A DNA stretch of 7,730 bases from Veillonella sp. GTDB taxonomy: Bacteria; Bacillota; Negativicutes; Veillonellales; Veillonellaceae. The DNA lies in NCBI GenBank assembly GCA_022737715.1, contig JAIITD010000081.1, positions 1 through 7,730 of the forward strand, given 5' to 3'. The notes under the pieces are model-generated. The model was not told where the DNA came from and did not search any database. It saw only the letters and a list, made by a program, of their open reading frames with translations. Positions 1-6,675 of this stretch are shown here, one piece after another. The position numbers and the translations under genes are program-made. How positions within the stretch are numbered: the first letter of the stretch is position 1; every line of letters begins with the position of its first letter.

Positions 1-419
1 AAATTTGCTCCGCAATGAACGCACAATCCTTTGCAATCATCCTGACATAACACTTGAGAGGGCTCATTGATGATTAATGTATCCCGAATCAGTTCGGTTA
101 AGTCAATTTCCTCTCCATCAAAAGGAATCACATCTTCATCGGCATCTCGAGAATCACTAAAGATTTCCTCAAAGGAATCGTTACGCTCATGTTCCGTAGT
201 CGTGAGACAACGTGAACATTCGTAATCACCTTTAGATGTAATCGAACCTTGAACGATGTAGTTTTGACCATCAAACCAAAACTCACCACTAATAGTTATA
301 TCATGACGGCTCCAAGGAAAAGCAACTACGTCACTACCAAGTTCTTCACTCGGCATCGTATAGCTATAAGGAAATTTCTTTCCTATATGTTCTTTTGCTT
401 GCTCTACTTGCAGTTTCAT
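1..419 (-). CDS. YceD/DUF177 family protein, 3' end cut by window edge
   Basis: Reading the minus strand from ATG at 417-419 gives 139 codons without a stop before the window ends, so the C-terminus is missing. The protein has a CxxC pair at C68/C71 (ECSRC) and a second cysteine cluster, LCQDDCKGLCVHCGAN, with C125, C129, C133 and C136. This cluster is the hallmark C-terminal motif of the YceD/DUF177 family. An acidic stretch (about residues 81-108) precedes it, as is usual. Family members affect 23S rRNA accumulation in bacteria and plastids and commonly sit just upstream of rpmF (ribosomal protein L32); that gene would lie outside this window. The start is supported by GAGGT at 426-430, six bases before the ATG, and by a consensus promoter just upstream. 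Family assignment is confident; the exact molecular role is not established by the sequence. Confidence 0.85.
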   Translation of the reverse strand, partial: MKLQVEQAKEHIGKKFPYSYTMPSEELGSDVVAFPWSRHDITISGEFWFDGQNYIVQGSITSKGDYECSRCLTTTEHERNDSFEEIFSDSRDADEDVIPFDGEEIDLTELIRDTLIINEPSQVLCQDDCKGLCVHCGAN

Positions 420-440
420 AATCTTACCTCGACTTATAAT

Positions 441-469
441 ATTATAAACATGACAGTGTGCTTTGTCAA
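441..469 (-). promoter_or_regulatory. Consensus sigma-70 promoter for the yceD-family gene
   Basis: On the minus strand TTGACA (464-469) and TATAAT (441-446) are separated by exactly 17 bases (447-463), a full match to the housekeeping promoter consensus. Transcription should begin near 434, giving a leader of only about 15 bases before the ATG at 419. The -35 box lies directly beyond the rubredoxin terminator, so this gene should be transcribed independently of the rubredoxin gene. Confidence 0.85.
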
Positions 470-471
470 AT

Positions 472-508
472 AAAAAAGGCTATCTCAATCATGCTTAAGA
501 TAGCCTTT
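472..508 (-). terminator. Rho-independent terminator of the rubredoxin gene
   Basis: An 11-bp perfect inverted repeat, AAAGGCTATCT (475-485) and AGATAGCCTTT (498-508), encloses a 12-base loop. In the minus direction the stem runs into six consecutive T (complement of A472-477). It begins 12 bases after the rubredoxin stop codon, and separates it from the yceD-family promoter. Confidence 0.88.
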
Positions 509-520
509 CTAATGTATCAA

Positions 521-655
521 TTACATTTTTTCGAATTGATCTTTGCCAACACCACAGATTGGGCAAACATAATCAGCCGGTTGATCTTCGAATTTAACGC
601 CTTCTACAGCTTCGTCATAAACCCAACCACATACTACGCATACGTATTTTTCCAT
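521..655 (-). CDS. Rubredoxin, short form (44 aa)
   Basis: This is a one-iron electron carrier of the cytoplasm, in anaerobes often the donor to rubrerythrin or other oxygen and peroxide reductases. The 44-residue protein has the two iron-binding knuckles, CVVCG (C6, C9) and CPICG (C31, C34), and the typical ending GVGKDQFE. Usual rubredoxins have about 52-54 residues; this one lacks most of the loop between the first knuckle and the FED segment, like the short Desulfovibrio desulfuricans type. The nearly invariant Trp just before the second knuckle (DDWVCP in most) is Tyr29 here (ADYVCP). The start ATG at 653-655 has AAGGAGG at 664-670. The gene has its own promoter and terminator, so it is monocistronic. 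Identity is certain; the electron partner cannot be read from this window. Confidence 0.95.
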   Translation of the reverse strand: MEKYVCVVCGWVYDEAVEGVKFEDQPADYVCPICGVGKDQFEKM

Positions 656-724
656 GTCTATTTCCTCCTTCACTTGAGATTATATTAATGTGTTCATATC
701 GTTAAGATACTTTATCTGTAATAT

Positions 725-753
725 AGTATAGCAAAGATATCGAAACTTTTCAA
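725..753 (-). promoter_or_regulatory. Promoter of the rubredoxin gene (extended -10)
   Basis: On the minus strand TTGAAA (748-753) and TATACT (725-730) are spaced by 17 bases, and TGC directly precedes the -10 box, an extended -10 element. The predicted start near 718 gives a leader of about 62 bases to the ATG at 655. No clear repressor palindrome was seen around it. Confidence 0.75.
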
Positions 754-861
754 TACTCATTTTCCATTTTTTTACAATTTTTTCAATATCCTATGAAAGC
801 CGATTATAATTACTTTTATATGTTTTTTACATAATGAAATCTATTATCAATTACCATTTTA

Positions 862-870
862 TGATATACT
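862..870 (+). promoter_or_regulatory. Probable extended -10 promoter for fabK
   Basis: TGATATACT (862-870) is an extended -10 element on the plus strand. No good -35 lies at standard spacing: TATTAT at 842-847 with 17 bases, or TTATCA at 844-849 with 15. It is the best candidate in the roughly 200-base AT-rich gap between the rubredoxin promoter and fabK, and predicts a leader of about 80 bases. A second candidate, TATAAT at 805-810, has an even poorer -35. I see no gene in 756-956. Confidence 0.45.
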
Positions 871-956
871 ATTATATAGATTGCATAGTGGTATTTATAT
901 ATTCGCCACATTACAGAATGTATTAATGTATATATAACTATATTATAGGAGGATCC

Positions 957-1910
957 ATGAGAACAAAACTAACTGAACTATTAAACATCGAGTACCCTAT
1001 CATCCAAGGTGCTATGGCGTGGGTTTCTGAAGCTACACTCGTTGCAGCAGTTGCCAATGCTGGTGCTACTGGTGTTATTGCTTTAGGTGGTCGCGATGCA
1101 GAGTGGACACGCAATGAAATTCGTGCTTGTAAAGAATTAACTGATAAACCATTTGGCGTAAACTTAATGCTCATGGCACCAAATAAAGATGAATTAGTTG
1201 ATGTTATCATCGAAGAAAAACCTGCATTTGTAACATTAGGCGCTGGTAACCCTACCCCATATATTAAGCCATTCCAAGAAGCAGGTATCAAGGTTATTCC
1301 TGTTGTACCTTCCCTAAAATTAGCAAAACGTATCGAAGATGCTGGTGCTGACGCTATCGTCGTAGAAGGTATGGAAGCTGGCGGCCATATCGGTTCTCAA
1401 ACAACAATGTCCTTAATGGAAAATATTTTACCTGAAATCAATATTCCTGTTGTTGTGGCAGGTTCTATCGTTGACGGCCGTGGCTTAGCTGCTGCTTTAC
1501 TCATGGGCGCTGAAGGTGTTCAAATGGGCTCTCGTTTCTTACTTGCCGAAGAATGTAAAGCTCACCTAAATATGAAAGAAGCGATTATCAAAGCAACAGA
1601 TACGGATTCCGTTGTAACAGGTCTCCTTTCCGGTCACGGTGGCGTACGTAGCTTGCGTAGTGACTTTACAGATCGTTATATTGCGGCTGAAACTGATGGC
1701 GTTACAACAAAAGAAGAACGTAGCAAAATGTCACAAGGCACTAATAAATTAGCTGCTATTGATGGCGATGTAGTTAATGGTGCTGTACAAGTAGGTCAAG
1801 CACTCAACAGACTTAATAAAATTGAGCCAGCTCAAACGATTGTACATTCCGTTATTAACGAAGCTATTATGGCTATCCGCAAAGCACAACGTTTAATCGA
1901 AGTCATTTAA
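957..1910 (+). CDS. fabK: Enoyl-[acyl-carrier-protein] reductase II, FMN-dependent (FabK)
   Basis: FabK reduces the trans-2 double bond of enoyl-ACP with NAD(P)H through FMN, the last step of each cycle of type II fatty acid synthesis in the cytosol. The 317-residue protein is a single TIM barrel of the nitronate monooxygenase-like family. Visible landmarks are YPIIQGAMAWV (residues 13-23), LTDKPFGVNLML (61-72), GAGNP (95-99), EGMEAGGHIG (137-146) with His144 at the catalytic position of pneumococcal FabK, VVAGSIVDGRG (166-176) and the phosphate-binding MGSRF (190-194). These match FabK better than true nitronate monooxygenases. AGGAGG at 947-952 precedes the ATG by four bases. It is not next to other fab genes here; its only partner is the carbonic anhydrase gene 11 bases downstream. 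FabK enzymes are known to be insensitive to triclosan. Confidence 0.93.
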   Translation: MRTKLTELLNIEYPIIQGAMAWVSEATLVAAVANAGATGVIALGGRDAEWTRNEIRACKELTDKPFGVNLMLMAPNKDELVDVIIEEKPAFVTLGAGNPTPYIKPFQEAGIKVIPVVPSLKLAKRIEDAGADAIVVEGMEAGGHIGSQTTMSLMENILPEINIPVVVAGSIVDGRGLAAALLMGAEGVQMGSRFLLAEECKAHLNMKEAIIKATDTDSVVTGLLSGHGGVRSLRSDFTDRYIAAETDGVTTKEERSKMSQGTNKLAAIDGDVVNGAVQVGQALNRLNKIEPAQTIVHSVINEAIMAIRKAQRLIEVI

Positions 1911-1921
1911 TAGGAGGTTTT

Positions 1922-2470
1922 ATGTTACCTTATCACGGAAAATATCCAAAATTAGATCCAAAATCTTGCGTCATGCCTGGTGCAGAATTAGCCGGCGATG
2001 TTGAGCTAAAAGAATTTGCCTCCATTTGGCAAAATTGTGCACTTCGCGGCGATGTTAATAAAATCGTCGTAGGCCGTTATTCTAACGTTCAAGATAACTC
2101 TGTGCTACACGTAGATGATGATGAGGCTTGTATACTTGGCGACTATGTAACTATCGGTCATGGTGCCATCGTACACGCTTCTACTATCGAAGATAATGTA
2201 CTTGTTGGCATGGGGGCTATCGTACTTAGTGGTTGTCATATTGGTACTGGTTCTATTATTGCTGCCGGTGCTGTGGTAAAAGAAAATACTACAATCCCTC
2301 CATACTCTTTAGTGGTTGGTATCCCTGCTCGCATTGTACGTACTGATGAATCCCAGGTTGAAAGAATCCATAATCAAGCATTGAAATATAAACATTTATG
2401 GACTATTGAATACGGTATGTTACCAGATTGTGGTGGCGAAGAATACGACAAAAACGCAAAAATTGTATAA
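1922..2470 (+). CDS. Gamma-class carbonic anhydrase-like protein (YrdA/CamH type)
   Basis: This is a left-handed beta-helix (hexapeptide repeat) protein of 182 residues, cytoplasmic, presumably trimeric, interconverting CO2 and bicarbonate. The three metal-binding histidines of gamma carbonic anhydrases are all present: His63 (VLHVDD), His80 and His85 (GHGAIVH). The surrounding active-site residues Arg42 and Asp44 (LRGD) and Gln57-Asp58 (NVQDNS) also fit. The acidic loop carrying the proton-shuttle Glu of archaeal Cam is absent, as in the shorter CamH/YrdA branch. Hexapeptide repeats cover about residues 15-135, followed by a C-terminal helix. Good AGGAGG at 1912-1917 lies in the 11-base gap after fabK, so the two are very probably cotranscribed. 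Some YrdA-like relatives have weak or no measured activity, so catalysis is likely but not proven. Confidence 0.88.
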   Translation: MLPYHGKYPKLDPKSCVMPGAELAGDVELKEFASIWQNCALRGDVNKIVVGRYSNVQDNSVLHVDDDEACILGDYVTIGHGAIVHASTIEDNVLVGMGAIVLSGCHIGTGSIIAAGAVVKENTTIPPYSLVVGIPARIVRTDESQVERIHNQALKYKHLWTIEYGMLPDCGGEEYDKNAKIV

Positions 2471-2487
2471 CCACAATATAGTAAATA

Positions 2488-2509
2488 AAGGTTTCTAACA
2501 TAGAACCTT
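2488..2509 (+). terminator. Small hairpin preceding the main terminator
   Basis: AAGGTT (2488-2493) pairs with AACCTT (2504-2509), and after one bulged T (2494) CTA pairs with TAG around a three-base loop. There is no T-tract, so alone it is unlikely to terminate; it may stabilise the 3' end of the fabK-carbonic anhydrase transcript. Confidence 0.4.
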
Positions 2510-2517
2510 AACTCACA

Positions 2518-2565
2518 AAATAGCGACTAGTTGATTATTTAGTATCAACTAGTCGCTATTTCTTT
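2518..2565. terminator. Strong bidirectional terminator between convergent operons
   Basis: An 18-bp perfect inverted repeat (2518-2535 with 2544-2561) encloses an eight-base loop, TATTTAGT. The plus-strand side runs into TTTCTTT, serving the carbonic anhydrase gene that ends at 2470. The minus-strand side runs into TTTT, serving the clc gene that ends at 2602. Confidence 0.9.
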
Positions 2566-2601
2566 ATCATCAGAACACGGTCCGATATAGTATTCAGTTT
2601 A

Positions 2602-3834
2602 TTATAATTGGAATCTAGCCTTAACAATCTGCTGCGTGATTAGTGCTGACCCCATCGCCAAGGCCATGGGAAAACACATTTCCACGGAAAAGCGTGAAAG
2701 TTCTAACATGAATACGCAAGATGTGAGTGGCATCTTTTGTGCTAAGCCTAAAAATATTACGGCACCTATAAATGCAGCAAAACCTAAATGAACGGGACTA
2801 ACCATAATACTCCACAAAGCAGCAAAGGCTAATGCCAATGTACTACCTAACATCATGGATGGCGTAATTCTACCACCATAAGCACCAGCCATTAAGGCAA
2901 GTAATACGGCAATCCATTTAGTAGCTAATAGACCTAACGCATAATCCCACCCTACCAAATCTGTAAAGGTCAACTGATTCCCAGCCTTACCATTACCAAG
3001 GATTTCCGGAAAATACATGGACATCACACCAATAACAGCAAATGACAAAAGGGCTATCACAATCATTTTTGGACTTTTTCTGTCAAACTTAGGTAATAAG
3101 GATTGTGTTTTATCAAATAAAACAACGCCAATAGCAATGACAGCGCCAAGGACGATAGCAAATTCTTGATAGCTACCATATAGGGGTGGTTGTGGCATCG
3201 TATACTGAACAAGATCGCCTATCCCTGCATGACGAACAACCAATGTGGCCAGTCCACACGATAAAAGGGCGGCACTCATAGCTCGAACATTCCATGTGAT
3301 GAGTAATGTTTCTAGCGTAAAAATGGCGGCTGATAAAGGAGAATTATATACGGCAGCTAAGCCGGCACCAGCAGCACAAGCAATAATTAAAGACTTATCT
3401 TCGGGACGCATATCAACATAGCGTAATAGTCCAGTCATAATCCCAGCACTAGCCTCACGCGGTGCTACTTCTCGACCAAGAGGAGAACCCATGCCGACCG
3501 TGATAATTTGCAATGTAGCATGAATAAATGTCGTCAACGGAGGCATTTCTTTTGTAGAGTCCTGAACAGCTTTTTTTATATCTTCAAGTGGATCTCCATA
3601 ACGATGGATAAGAACCCAACCTACACCACCAACTAGGCCACAGGCCAGCAAAGCCAACAGACGATGTTCAGGCGATACACGGGCTACAGCTTGACCAAAT
3701 GACAAACCTTCTGACGTAGAATAAGCATACATAAAATGCTGGATATAATGTAACAAATGAGTATAAAAAGAACCGATTAAGCCCGCTACCAAGCCAACGA
3801 TTATTATTAAACCAAGTAAACGTTTATCTAACAT
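2602..3834 (-). CDS. CLC-family anion channel/transporter, divergent subfamily
   Basis: This 410-residue integral membrane protein has the CLC fold: about ten hydrophobic helices starting at residue 6, the helix F motif GREVAP (120-125), AVYNSPLSAAIF (161-172) and GGRITP (320-325). It should move chloride or a similar anion across the cytoplasmic membrane. The gating glutamate is kept (Glu122), but other key positions differ from E. coli ClcA. GSGIP is replaced by RYGDP (78-82), so the anion-binding Ser is Tyr79. The internal proton Glu203 aligns with Thr176 (TLETL). The anion-binding Tyr445 aligns with about Val384. GGIFAP has become GGRITP. The fluoride-type GREGT motif is absent. The start lies at helix B with no in-frame upstream alternative; a weak GGAG sits 13 bases upstream. 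It follows nrdG by 10 bases, so it is probably translated from the nrd transcript. Substrate and channel-versus-exchanger mode are undetermined. Confidence 0.85.
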   Translation of the reverse strand: MLDKRLLGLIIIVGLVAGLIGSFYTHLLHYIQHFMYAYSTSEGLSFGQAVARVSPEHRLLALLACGLVGGVGWVLIHRYGDPLEDIKKAVQDSTKEMPPLTTFIHATLQIITVGMGSPLGREVAPREASAGIMTGLLRYVDMRPEDKSLIIACAAGAGLAAVYNSPLSAAIFTLETLLITWNVRAMSAALLSCGLATLVVRHAGIGDLVQYTMPQPPLYGSYQEFAIVLGAVIAIGVVLFDKTQSLLPKFDRKSPKMIVIALLSFAVIGVMSMYFPEILGNGKAGNQLTFTDLVGWDYALGLLATKWIAVLLALMAGAYGGRITPSMMLGSTLALAFAALWSIMVSPVHLGFAAFIGAVIFLGLAQKMPLTSCVFMLELSRFSVEMCFPMALAMGSALITQQIVKARFQL

Positions 3835-3844
3835 ACTATATTTA

Positions 3845-4342
3845 TCACTCCATGGCCAGTACTACTTCCCCCTGTTTCAACGAAGCTTGCACATCAATAA
3901 TTCGTTGATTAGAGGATCCTCTAAATCGTAAGGATGGATCTTTTAACTTATCTACAAATCGACCATCCACAAGAATATCTATTTGTTCAACTAGGCTTCG
4001 ACGAGATGGATCAGATATAATATCATCCCACACATAGCCAGAGTAAGCCCAGATAGGTTTCTCTGGTGCTGCCTCACGCACAGCTTTCACTATAGCTAAC
4101 ATACCATCAATATTTTGAAATGGTTCACCGCCTAACAAAGTAAGGCCTGCACAATTAGGATTTTTCACATAGGATACTACCAATTCTGTTTCTTTATCAG
4201 TCCACTCTTGACCAGCATTAAAATCCTGATACTCTTCATTAAAACAATTATAACAGCAATGGGTACAGCCCGTTACAAATATAGATGTACGTATACCTTC
4301 CCCATTGGCGATATCATATTGTCGAATCTGTCCATATCTCAT
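3845..4342 (-). CDS. nrdG: Anaerobic ribonucleotide reductase-activating protein (radical SAM)
   Basis: NrdG uses a [4Fe-4S] cluster and S-adenosylmethionine to install the glycyl radical on NrdD. With the chosen start the protein has 165 residues. The CxxxCxxC cluster motif sits at Cys26, Cys30 and Cys33 (GCTHCCYNCFN), at the same numbering as E. coli NrdG. LLGGEP (SAM-binding GGE region), about residues 69-74, follows. An upstream in-frame ATG at 4352-4354 would add four residues (MGVI). I prefer the ATG at 4340-4342 because MRYGQIRQYDIANG aligns with the family N-terminus and GGGGG (4348-4352) lies five bases before it. It is 131 bases downstream of nrdD, with a hairpin in between, and 10 bases upstream of clc. 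Confidence 0.93.
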   Translation of the reverse strand: MRYGQIRQYDIANGEGIRTSIFVTGCTHCCYNCFNEEYQDFNAGQEWTDKETELVVSYVKNPNCAGLTLLGGEPFQNIDGMLAIVKAVREAAPEKPIWAYSGYVWDDIISDPSRRSLVEQIDILVDGRFVDKLKDPSLRFRGSSNQRIIDVQASLKQGEVVLAME

Positions 4343-4367
4343 AATAACCCCCATATTATTTGCCTAT

Positions 4368-4381
4368 GATCAACTTTGATC
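4368..4381. repeat. 14-base palindrome upstream of nrdG
   Basis: GATCAA-CT-TTGATC is a perfect inverted repeat, 26 bases before the preferred nrdG start. It could be an operator or a small stem in the mRNA. The half sites point the opposite way to an FNR/CRP box, so I do not assign a regulator. No convincing promoter was found between it and the hairpin at 4424-4452. Confidence 0.4.
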
Positions 4382-4423
4382 GGATTAAACATATAGATAT
4401 ATTTCAATTTATTATGTATATAG

Positions 4424-4452
4424 TAAAAGCTGTGCCGATGGCACAGCTTTTA
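4424..4452 (-). terminator. Terminator-like hairpin between nrdD and nrdG
   Basis: TAAAAGCTGTGCC (4424-4436) and GGCACAGCTTTTA (4440-4452) form a 13-bp perfect stem with a three-base GAT loop. In the minus direction it is followed by TTTTACTA, in which four T lie within the stem. The GC-rich upper stem makes it stable, while the short T-run suggests incomplete termination. It starts 21 bases after the nrdD stop and probably lowers nrdG-clc expression relative to nrdD, or protects the nrdD 3' end. Confidence 0.75.
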
Positions 4453-4473
4453 ACATGTTTACGATTAATAACA

Positions 4474-6624
4474 TTAAATATGCATTACGCGATCTTTAAT
4501 TTCTTTTGTGCGACCTTCGTTCCAGAAGTTTTCACCAAGGTATCCACACGTACGACGGATAACCGTTAATTTATCGCGGTTTGTATTATGACAACGAGGG
4601 CATTCCCATTGATTGTCATCATTAACCTTGATTTCACCATCAAATCCACATTCATGACAATAGTCAGATTTTGTATTGAACTCTGCATAAGAAATATTAT
4701 CATAAATATATCTAATCATAGTTAAAACAGCAGGAATATTATTGGTCATATTCGGAATTTCCGCATAGGAAATGCAACCGCCAGTCGATTTCTTTTGGAA
4801 TTCAGATTCAAAGGCAAATTTATCAAATACGTTAATTTCTTCACGAACGCTTACATGATAACTATTCGTATAGTAACCTTTATCCGTTACATCTTCTATG
4901 ATACCAAAGCGTGCTCGGTCCAAAGAAGAGAAGCGATTTGTCAAGCTTTCAGCAGGCGTACCATAAAGACCAAAGCCTAGATTATGTTTTTCACGCCATT
5001 CATTGATAGCTTGATTCAAACGATCCATAATTTTCATAGCAAAGACACGACCATGCTCGCCCGTATTAGATTCACCGGTAATCAATCGGCATGCTTCGTA
5101 AATACCGATATAACCAAGGGAAATCGTAGCATAGCCACCAGTCAAGAACGGAGCGATTTTTTCACCTTTTTTAAGGCGCGCAATAGCACCATGTTGCCAA
5201 TGAATTGGAGATACATCACTTACTACATCTTTTAATAGATTATAACGTAACATCAATGCTTTTTCAGCCAATTCTAGACGTTTATCTAAGATTTCAAAAT
5301 ACTTTTCTTCACTACCGCGTGCTAAAATACCAATTTGTGGCAAATTCAAACTTACTACGCCCATGTTGAAACGGCCATCAAATTTATAATTACCTTCTGC
5401 ATCCTTCCAAGGAGATAAGAAGGAACGACATCCCATAGGACTAAATACATTACCTTCATAGTTTTCCTTCATTTTCTTCGCAGAAATATAGTCTGGATAC
5501 ATACGTTTAGCCGTGCATTGAGCTGCTAACTCAGTTAGATAGTAATATGGACTATCAGGTGTTACATTATGTTCATCAAGTACATAAATCAATTTTGGAA
5601 AGGCTGGTGTAATATATACATCGGCTTCATTTTTAACGCCTTTGATACGTTGACGCAAAATTTCCTCTGTAATAAGAGCTGCTTCTTTAGCATATTCATA
5701 ATCAGGTTGGAAATACATGAACAATGTAACAAATGGGGATTGACCATTTGTAGTCATCAATGTATTGATTTGGTATTGAATGGTTTGAATGCCATCCTTT
5801 ACCTCTTTACGCGTACGTTTCCAAGCGATTTCGCGAGCTTTCTCCATATTTGGTTCCATTCCATAAATCTCAACTTGCTCTTCAATTACATTGTTGAGAA
5901 TCTTTTCGTAAGATTTACGCACGAACGGTGCCAAGATACGATCGATACCATTAATACTTTGACCACCATATTGACCAGATGCAACTTGAGCAATAATTTG
6001 AGTTGTTACTGTACATGCTACTTGGAAGGATTTTGGTGTATCAATACGCTTACCATTAATAACTGTACCATTTGTCAACATATCTTCTAAGTTGATCAAA
6101 CAGCAGTTAAACATCGGTTGGATGATATAATCCATATCGTGGAAATGGATGGCACCGCTATCATGGGCCTCAAGGATATCCGTAGGAATCAATTTGCGAC
6201 GCGCAATATCCTTAGATACTTCACCAGCAATCAAATCGCGTTGTGTAGATACAATGGCAGCATCCTTATTGGAGTTTTCATCGAGTACACTTACATTACT
6301 ACGATCCAACAAACCGATTACATCTTCGTCAGTCGTATTTTGACGACGTTTGAAAGCTTGTACCGCTTTATAACCTTCGTATGCACGAGCTGTTGCAGGA
6401 TTATGATACTCAATCAACTTATAGTACACTTGGTCTTCTATCGCATAGATTGTCATATCCTTTTGAAGCTTTATAGCATATGCTTCAATTTCATCAGCAA
6501 TGCGTTCAGCCAAGCCAGATTCATATAACCCTGTACTACTATGTTCTGCCTTCTCAATAGCTACTGCGATTTTATGTTTATCGAAAGGTACCTTTGTACC
6601 ATCCCGTTTAATGACCTGCAACAT
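4474..6624 (-). CDS. nrdD: Anaerobic (class III) ribonucleoside-triphosphate reductase
   Basis: NrdD converts ribonucleoside triphosphates to deoxyribonucleotides without oxygen, using a glycyl radical. The 716-residue protein starts with an ATP-cone allosteric domain (about 1-95; VIKRDGTKVPFDKHKI), which lets ATP/dATP switch activity. The ten-stranded barrel follows, with NCCLIN (173-178) and MGCRSFL (397-403), whose Cys399 is probably the thiyl-radical residue. The C-terminus has a zinc site, CxxC at 656/659 and CxxC at 675/678, then the radical motif RRTCGYLG with Gly694. All key residues are present and length is normal. The start is supported by GGGGAGGT (complement of 6631-6638), six bases upstream of ATG 6622-6624. 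Expression is probably controlled by NrdR through boxes at the promoter, with a further hairpin in the leader. The activase gene nrdG lies just downstream. Confidence 0.97.
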   Translation of the reverse strand: MLQVIKRDGTKVPFDKHKIAVAIEKAEHSSTGLYESGLAERIADEIEAYAIKLQKDMTIYAIEDQVYYKLIEYHNPATARAYEGYKAVQAFKRRQNTTDEDVIGLLDRSNVSVLDENSNKDAAIVSTQRDLIAGEVSKDIARRKLIPTDILEAHDSGAIHFHDMDYIIQPMFNCCLINLEDMLTNGTVINGKRIDTPKSFQVACTVTTQIIAQVASGQYGGQSINGIDRILAPFVRKSYEKILNNVIEEQVEIYGMEPNMEKAREIAWKRTRKEVKDGIQTIQYQINTLMTTNGQSPFVTLFMYFQPDYEYAKEAALITEEILRQRIKGVKNEADVYITPAFPKLIYVLDEHNVTPDSPYYYLTELAAQCTAKRMYPDYISAKKMKENYEGNVFSPMGCRSFLSPWKDAEGNYKFDGRFNMGVVSLNLPQIGILARGSEEKYFEILDKRLELAEKALMLRYNLLKDVVSDVSPIHWQHGAIARLKKGEKIAPFLTGGYATISLGYIGIYEACRLITGESNTGEHGRVFAMKIMDRLNQAINEWREKHNLGFGLYGTPAESLTNRFSSLDRARFGIIEDVTDKGYYTNSYHVSVREEINVFDKFAFESEFQKKSTGGCISYAEIPNMTNNIPAVLTMIRYIYDNISYAEFNTKSDYCHECGFDGEIKVNDDNQWECPRCHNTNRDKLTVIRRTCGYLGENFWNEGRTKEIKDRVMHI

Positions 6625-6675
6625 CTCGGAACCTCCCCGTTACTACACTCCGAATTAATTAATGTCATTACATAT

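Noticed and set aside
249..688. Two plus-strand open frames of about 75 codons
   Set aside because: They are antisense to the yceD-family and rubredoxin genes, which have correct motifs, ribosome binding sites and promoters on the minus strand.
911..938. TTACAG-16-TATAAC as the fabK promoter
   Set aside because: The start of transcription would fall at about 945, leaving the ribosome binding site at the very 5' end, so it is unlikely to give a translated message.
938..1291. Minus-strand frame of 117 codons overlapping the fabK start
   Set aside because: It is antisense to fabK, has no recognisable domain, and its end overlaps the fabK ribosome binding site.
957..1910. Annotation of the 317-residue protein as nitronate monooxygenase
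   Set aside because: The families share a fold, but EGMEAGGHIG with His144, LTDKPFGVNLML and the overall similarity follow characterised FabK proteins.
2602..3834. Fluoride-specific CLC (CLC-F)
   Set aside because: The CLC-F hallmarks (GREGT in helix F and the Asn-rich helix D motif) are absent.
4343..4354. Upstream ATG at 4352-4354 as the nrdG start
   Set aside because: It has only a weak ribosome binding site and adds four residues outside the family alignment. The ATG at 4340-4342 has GGGGG five bases upstream and restores E. coli-like cysteine numbering.
4368..4381. FNR/CRP-type site upstream of nrdG
   Set aside because: The FNR consensus is TTGATnnnnATCAA. Here the half sites appear in everted order (ATCAA-CT-TTGAT), so it does not fit.
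4474..6624. Several open frames on the plus strand opposite nrdD (for example 5569-6090 and 6118-6528)
   Set aside because: They are antisense to a complete, motif-verified nrdD, lack ribosome binding sites and look like nothing known; they arise from codon bias of the real gene.
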